A DNA stretch of 64,000 bases from Bdellovibrionales bacterium Ga0074137 (GTDB lineage: Bacteria > Bdellovibrionota > Bdellovibrionia > Bdellovibrionales > JAMPXM01), in NCBI GenBank assembly GCA_001464715.1, contig LNDT01000004.1:62001-126000 (forward strand), read 5' to 3'. Below are positions 59,492 to 64,000 of the stretch, in pieces. The notes beneath the pieces are model-generated. The model was not told the DNA's origin. It saw nothing but the letters and a program-made list of their open reading frames with translations, and did no database searches. Numbering within the stretch: the first letter of the stretch is position 1; the number at the start of each line of letters is the position of its first letter. The translations under genes were made by a program, and so were the position numbers.

Positions 59492-60523
59492 AAGTAGGCC
59501 TGAATCTACCAACCGCGAAATGGCTTTTCTTATAAATTCCACTTCAATGCGACTTTCAGATTGAATGAGGCCGATCAAATTCTCATTCTGAAGACGAAAA
59601 GATTCGCGAACAGCATCTACAATAAAAGCTTCAAGTGACGTCAATGCCAACGAAACGACGACATCTCTCCGCCTGCAAAACGCCAAAACCGGTGAGCTCT
59701 CTTTGTTCCCGAAGGAGGGCCGAAGAACCGTTTCAAACGTTGGGTTCAGCATCACTTCGTTTGAGTCTAAACTTTGCTCTTCTGCGGATTCGTCCTGGGG
59801 ACTTAAAGCGCATCTTAAAAATGTCAGGCGTGAATCAATGAGAAACATCACTTTCTCTTTTTCTCCAGGCGCGTCGGTCAGAGCTTTCGGACGAGACGGC
59901 TGTCGGCGATCCCAATGAGTCCACCAGGCAGGAAACCGACTCCAAAAAATCCAAGGGGGCTCGCACGGATCCACCGTCGCCGCCACCATCTCATCAATAA
60001 AATTCTCAAAAATTCCTGGCCCCGCCGAAACTTGATCAAGACCCATTGGGTCCAACCAATATTCTGCCCGGTCGGCCGCAGTTTCAGGTAAGGGCTTCCA
60101 CGGTATCTCAGAAAATATCGAAATCGCGCGGCTCCATGCTTTTTTTTCTTTTAAGCCCGACTGGAACGAAAGCCTCAGCGGCGATTTACTTTCTCGTTCC
60201 AAAAGAATGGGGCGCAGCACACCAACAATCCAAGCCTCGATTTCAAATGTAAGAACTGGATCCGGCTTCATCCTTACTGAAAAACAAAGCTCACTTGCGC
60301 TCGCGAGCCGCAATAAAAGATCGCTCTCAAGCTCCTTACGCAGAGGGCCACCAATATGAATCCACCAGTCGATCGGAAACTCGACTGAAAGGCCAACAAT
60401 CGAATCTTGAGATCTTGATCTTAACGGGGATCTGGCGCCGACAAGCGAAGTTTCCTCCGCGCCGTCGACCAGGTGAAGGTCGCTTAAGAACTCAAACCAA
60501 TCCTGGCGCGTCGGTGATGTCAT
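59480..60523 (-). CDS. hypothetical protein, unknown
   Basis: About 347 residues, read from the ATG at 60523. The chain looks mixed alpha/beta, with aromatic-rich stretches (FPIDWWIHIGGPL, PWIFWSRFPAWWTHWD) and a C-terminal helix-turn-helix-like segment (IGLIQSESRIEVEFIRKAI). No signal peptide or membrane helix is seen, so it is likely cytoplasmic. It overlaps queG by 12 bases convergently and is divergent from the ureohydrolase gene. I do not recognise the family. Confidence 0.62.
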   Translation of the reverse strand: MTSPTRQDWFEFLSDLHLVDGAEETSLVGARSPLRSRSQDSIVGLSVEFPIDWWIHIGGPLRKELESDLLLRLASASELCFSVRMKPDPVLTFEIEAWIVGVLRPILLERESKSPLRLSFQSGLKEKKAWSRAISIFSEIPWKPLPETAADRAEYWLDPMGLDQVSAGPGIFENFIDEMVAATVDPCEPPWIFWSRFPAWWTHWDRRQPSRPKALTDAPGEKEKVMFLIDSRLTFLRCALSPQDESAEEQSLDSNEVMLNPTFETVLRPSFGNKESSPVLAFCRRRDVVVSLALTSLEAFIVDAVRESFRLQNENLIGLIQSESRIEVEFIRKAISRLVDSGLLLRR

Positions 60524-60566
60524 GGAATTCAAGCTACACGAGTGGTTAGCTCTGTGTCACACTTTG

Positions 60567-61577
60567 ATGACTATGGCTGAACCACTTCTCATGGCAACGG
60601 ACTCAAAATTTCTCTTTTCGAAAAACGACACGCAAGATCCCAGACTTGGGGATTTGGCAAGAATCACGTCTTCGTTTCAATCGATGGAGACTGTCAAAAA
60701 AGCCATTGCCGCTATCGACGCCACCGATCGACCTGTGACTCTTGTCGGTTATCCGGACGACGAAGGAATCAAAAACAATGGCGGGCGCGTTGGCGCGAGC
60801 GAAGGACCAGACCGGATTCGTACATCGCTTTACAAAATGACTCCTCCGGCTTTCTCCAAACTTCATCAACATCCGATGATCTACGATTTCGGCAATCTCA
60901 ACGCGTCGACGAAAATTCCGCTCGAAAAGCGCCACGAAGCGGCTCGAGGGATTGCGGCCAGTGCTCATGCAAAGGGACTTCGAACACTGTCGTTTGGTGG
61001 TGGCCACGACTACGGATTTCCAGACGCGGCTGCATTTTCTCAATGGGCGATCGACAATCAGTTAAAACCCCTTGTTATTAATTTCGACGCCCACCTGGAT
61101 GTGCGGCCGCTAGATAACGGAATCACCAGCGGCACACCTTTCTTTAGATTGCTTGAAGAATTCCCCGACATTGATTTTATTGAGCTTGGACTGCAAGGTC
61201 AGTGCAATGCACGATCGCACCTCGACTGGTTACTAAGTAAGGGCGGTCAAGTTTCGTTTGAAGAAGAGCGACGAACTTCAGGACTCTCCCTCACTCAAGC
61301 TTTACTTCAGCTCCTTGGGGACCGCGCTCTTGGGCGACGGTCTGTCTTTTTGTCGATCGACATCGATGCCTTTTCGTCGTCAGTGGCTCCAGGAGCAAGT
61401 CAAAGCTGGCCGACAGGATTCATGCCCGATGAGTTTTTTGACGTTTACTCGTGGTGTCTTGAGCGATTCGATGTGCGTGGCGTCGGCATCTACGAAGTCT
61501 CGCCGCGGCTAGATGTGGACGACCGCACATCTCGTTTGGGCGCTTTGATTGCGCACCGTTTTGTGTTTCAATCCTAG
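60567..61577 (+). CDS. ureohydrolase (arginase/agmatinase/formimidoylglutamase family)
   Basis: About 336 residues of a binuclear manganese hydrolase. The metal motifs are SFGGGHDYGF (first His/Asp), NFDAHLDVRP (Asp-His-Asp) and SIDIDAFSS (two Asp), all intact, so the enzyme should be active. Substrate candidates are arginine, agmatine or formimidoylglutamate; the C-terminal SPRLDVDDRTS fits the formiminoglutamase side better than arginase. The start is uncertain: ATGs at 60522, 60567 and 60573 are available and none has a clear ribosome site. The next gene starts 2 bases after the stop. Confidence 0.87.
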   Translation: MTMAEPLLMATDSKFLFSKNDTQDPRLGDLARITSSFQSMETVKKAIAAIDATDRPVTLVGYPDDEGIKNNGGRVGASEGPDRIRTSLYKMTPPAFSKLHQHPMIYDFGNLNASTKIPLEKRHEAARGIAASAHAKGLRTLSFGGGHDYGFPDAAAFSQWAIDNQLKPLVINFDAHLDVRPLDNGITSGTPFFRLLEEFPDIDFIELGLQGQCNARSHLDWLLSKGGQVSFEEERRTSGLSLTQALLQLLGDRALGRRSVFLSIDIDAFSSSVAPGASQSWPTGFMPDEFFDVYSWCLERFDVRGVGIYEVSPRLDVDDRTSRLGALIAHRFVFQS

Positions 61578-61579
61578 CC

Positions 61580-62677
61580 ATGCCCGAAACTCGCGCCGAT
61601 TTTTTTAACTCAATCCAGTCTAAGTTTCCGTTCGGACTTGGAAGCGACAATCATTCGGCTGTCCATCCGCGCATCTTCAGTGCCATGGAGAAAATAAATT
61701 TCGGAATGGCCCCAAGCTATGGTTCCGACCCTGTAACCAGTGAGGCCATTCGGATTTTTCGATCTCATTTTGGCGAACAGACCGAAGTTCATTTTTGTTT
61801 CAATGGCACGGCTGCCAATGTTCTTGCGATTCAACCATTTGTTTCGAGCCATCATTCCGTCGTCTGCACGGACGTAGCCCACATCAATGTCGACGAATGT
61901 GGCGCGCCGGAAAAGCTTCTTGGAATAAAACTGATCCCGGTTCGCTCTGTTCAAGGAAAGCTCACGCCCGAACTTATTGCTCCCGTCCTTATTCGACGAG
62001 GTGATCAGCATTTTTCTCAGGTCAAAGTCGTTTCGATCACTCAGCCCACAGAACTCGGCACGATGTATTCGGAAAAAGAATTTCAAGAGATTGTAGCGTT
62101 TTGTAAGAAAAATGATCTTTGGCTTCACATCGACGGCGCTAGATTCGTGAATGTTGCGGCACGAACTTCGAATCCTGCCGACGAAAACCTGCTTCGAAAG
62201 TTTTCCGATGGCGCTGACTCACTTTCCTTCGGCGGCACAAAGAACGGACTTCTTTTCGGCGAAGCCGTACTTTTTTTGTCGGAACGTGCTCGTGCAAAAA
62301 GTCGCGATTTCGCTTTCACTAGAAAGCAGTTTTTGCAGCTTCCCAGCAAAACGCGTTACATCGCGGCTCAGTTCATCGAGTTCTTAGGAACAGATCTCTG
62401 GCGTGACATTGCGACGACGTCGTGTCAGCGCGCCCTTGAACTTCGAAAGGGCCTCGAGGAACGGAAAAACCTTGGGATATCCCTCACTCAACCCACCCAG
62501 TCCAATGCCGTCTTCGCCATTTTTGAGCGGAGTTTAGAAAAGCGGCTCCGTCAGTTCGCCTTTTTTTATATTTGGGATGAAGCCACTCGCGAAGCACGCC
62601 TCATGACCACATGGTCGACGACGTCGAGCGATATCCAGCGGACACTGACCGCAGCCGAAAGTGGACTGACTCAATGA
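61580..62677 (+). CDS. low-specificity L-threonine aldolase-type PLP enzyme
   Basis: A 365-residue cytoplasmic PLP enzyme that cleaves threonine or allo-threonine to glycine and acetaldehyde. The family pattern is clear: GSDNHSAVHPRI near the start, HFCFNGTAANVLA, HIDGARFVN and the PLP lysine in FGGTKNGLLFGEA. With glyA and leucine dehydrogenase it adds to amino-acid turnover. Its stop overlaps the start of the next gene by four bases (ATGA). Confidence 0.93.
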   Translation: MPETRADFFNSIQSKFPFGLGSDNHSAVHPRIFSAMEKINFGMAPSYGSDPVTSEAIRIFRSHFGEQTEVHFCFNGTAANVLAIQPFVSSHHSVVCTDVAHINVDECGAPEKLLGIKLIPVRSVQGKLTPELIAPVLIRRGDQHFSQVKVVSITQPTELGTMYSEKEFQEIVAFCKKNDLWLHIDGARFVNVAARTSNPADENLLRKFSDGADSLSFGGTKNGLLFGEAVLFLSERARAKSRDFAFTRKQFLQLPSKTRYIAAQFIEFLGTDLWRDIATTSCQRALELRKGLEERKNLGISLTQPTQSNAVFAIFERSLEKRLRQFAFFYIWDEATREARLMTTWSTTSSDIQRTLTAAESGLTQ

Positions 62678-64000
62678 TTCAAAAAGAAGTTGTGCGCAAA
62701 AAAAAGTCGTCCAGTTTTTTTGCCACATTGGGCTTTTTCTTTTTTTTGTTCGTGTTAATGACCGCGGGATTTGTCGGCGCGGTCTACGTTTACCGCGACC
62801 GACTGATCCTTGAATATGTCCGCGACCTCGGTCCCGAAGCCTTCGGCTTTGAAGCCCTGGCGGTGGATTCATTATTGACGCGTCCAGTGGGTCAAATTTC
62901 AGTCGAATTAAAGGGCCTCGTTTTCAAGAGCTCACCGAACGCACCACTACTTCGAGCCGAACGTGTTCTAATCTCAACTCCGAAGAATTTGTTAGGTCTC
63001 TATCAGCTGACGTTTTCACGTGAGGCGCTCCCGCTGAAAATTCAGTTGAGCGGACTTCAGTTTCAAACCAGCGCCAAAAACGATGTGGGCTCGAAGCTCG
63101 AAACAAAGCCGAATTCTATTCTGGATTCTTCGGCAAAATCACCAGCGGCACTTCCCTTTCCCATCGAACTTGAAGCAGAATTTCGGGACGCACAAATACT
63201 CTTTGGTTCGGTTGAAACGCCAGTGAGGATTAAGAATCTTACAGGCCTTACGCGAAGCTCGATTCAAAGCTCTCAAAACGGACAATCCCTTTTAATTAAA
63301 AGTTCGGGTCAACTTTCAATGGCTATCGGCCTAGGTGCAAAAAATTTTCTGCCGATTCGAACCGACTGGGTCCTCGAAGCGGAACCGCAGCTAAAGAGGG
63401 CCTCCGAGTTTTCCGTTCAAATCACTTCTCTCACCGTCTCGACATTGGGGATGAGTCTTAAGAGTAGCGGAACGCTCAAGTGGCCCGAGCAAAGTTTTAG
63501 TCTCAAAATGATGGGTTCAACGCCGGATCTTGGAGTTCTTCCTCTTGATGCTGCCGAAAGCGAAGCGCTGGGCCTCTCAGGAAGACTCAAAGGTTCGGCT
63601 GATCTTGATATTGTCACCAGTGGCGTCCTGGGCGGAGTTATATCAAGTCGAGGTCTTTTTCGAGTTCGGCAAGGCGTTTTTCCCTTCAGATTAGCAAAGA
63701 CGAAGGATCAGCCAGTCTCAATCACCGGTCCCGTGCTTGTGGAGATCGAAGCGCCCTTTGATATTCTTTTCGATATGGCAACGAGCACCATAACGAATTT
63801 GAAATTGCAAACAGCACGTCTGGAGGCGGATTTCACTGGTGCGGAAGTTTCTATGGATGGCGCATTAAAAAAACCAGCCGAACTGATGATGGCTTTAAAG
63901 ACAGAACTTAACGCCGCCGGCGAGACAATCGATGTCACACGTGCTGAATTCCGACTGGCCAATTTCCTCACAAGAGCCTCGGGAAAAGTTTCTCTAAGCC
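62674..64000 (+). CDS. AsmA/TamB-like membrane-tethered protein (3' end outside window)
   Basis: At least 442 residues, running open to the window end. The ATG overlaps the TGA of the aldolase gene. After a short basic tail there is one transmembrane helix (~14-38, FFATLGFFFFLFVLMTAG), then a long periplasmic chain of beta-strand-like repeats with short Ser/Leu/Gly turns (for example GLVFKSSPNAPLLRAERVLI, SSGTLKWPEQSFSLKMMG). This is the pattern of AsmA/TamB-type lipid-transport bridge or assembly proteins. Family membership rests on pattern; the C-terminal domain that would decide it lies outside. Confidence 0.72.
   Translation, partial: MIQKEVVRKKKSSSFFATLGFFFFLFVLMTAGFVGAVYVYRDRLILEYVRDLGPEAFGFEALAVDSLLTRPVGQISVELKGLVFKSSPNAPLLRAERVLISTPKNLLGLYQLTFSREALPLKIQLSGLQFQTSAKNDVGSKLETKPNSILDSSAKSPAALPFPIELEAEFRDAQILFGSVETPVRIKNLTGLTRSSIQSSQNGQSLLIKSSGQLSMAIGLGAKNFLPIRTDWVLEAEPQLKRASEFSVQITSLTVSTLGMSLKSSGTLKWPEQSFSLKMMGSTPDLGVLPLDAAESEALGLSGRLKGSADLDIVTSGVLGGVISSRGLFRVRQGVFPFRLAKTKDQPVSITGPVLVEIEAPFDILFDMATSTITNLKLQTARLEADFTGAEVSMDGALKKPAELMMALKTELNAAGETIDVTRAEFRLANFLTRASGKVSLS

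Overview
The window looks like chromosomal DNA from a Bdellovibrionota (Bdellovibrionales-like) bacterium. Four things point there: the cluster rpmF-fabH-fabD-fabG-acpP-fabF-rpiB-glyA, a 70-residue histone-fold protein of the kind reported from Bdellovibrio, many predicted lipoproteins (one with an FQNC lipobox), and secreted hydrolases and nucleases mixed with amino-acid catabolism genes. This placement rests on recalled gene families, not on a database search. No rRNA, tRNA, CRISPR array, prophage or classical insertion sequence was seen. GTG and TTG starts are common, and genes often overlap by 1-4 bases.

Layout. 1-6.3 kb: end of an ATM1-type ABC exporter gene, an outer-membrane beta-barrel protein, a penicillin-acylase-type Ntn hydrolase, a small membrane protein and an M23 lipoprotein peptidase. 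6.3-13 kb: the fatty-acid synthesis operon on the minus strand with glyA, rpiB and rpmF. 13-19.6 kb: secreted unknowns, a stand-alone tyrosine recombinase, a DUF952 protein, a membrane-anchored HTH protein behind a palindrome-rich gap, and a large lipoprotein. 19.7-24.5 kb: leucine dehydrogenase, then an envelope-assembly operon (YfgM-like, BamB, a lipoprotein, a BepA-like M48 protease). 24.5-32.5 kb: a structured repeat, secreted unknowns, a DMT transporter, an aldehyde dehydrogenase homologue without its catalytic residues, a GIY-YIG protein and a CDF metal transporter. 32.7-39 kb: a vWA lipoprotein, two solute-binding proteins and a GAF/HD-GYP protein. 39-42.5 kb: a histone-SDR-PTPS coupled operon, a secreted unknown and a pseudouridine synthase. 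42.5-51 kb: MsrBA, glutaryl-CoA-dehydrogenase-like, a fused 2-oxoacid dehydrogenase E1, an acyltransferase, a methyltransferase, DUF455 and YebC. 51-64 kb: two more structured repeats around a gene remnant, SufE, a secreted HNH nuclease, the CCA enzyme, QueG, a ureohydrolase, a threonine aldolase and the start of an AsmA/TamB-like protein.

How the genes fit together: leucine dehydrogenase, the branched-chain-type E1 and the glutaryl-CoA-dehydrogenase-like enzyme suggest catabolism of protein-derived amino acids. The M48, M23, BamB and YfgM-like proteins, many lipoproteins, the acylase and the nuclease suggest a heavily worked envelope and secretome. Both fit a predatory or scavenging life, which is inference.

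The least explained signals are repeats. One is a family of three ~141-187 bp intergenic elements built on long inverted repeats, whose sequences differ while their pairing is kept. The other is a ~93 bp palindromic element lying in frame inside the E1 gene, with a related fragment in the MsrB-MsrA linker. The histone gene, translationally coupled to pterin-type genes, is the most interesting protein-coding locus.
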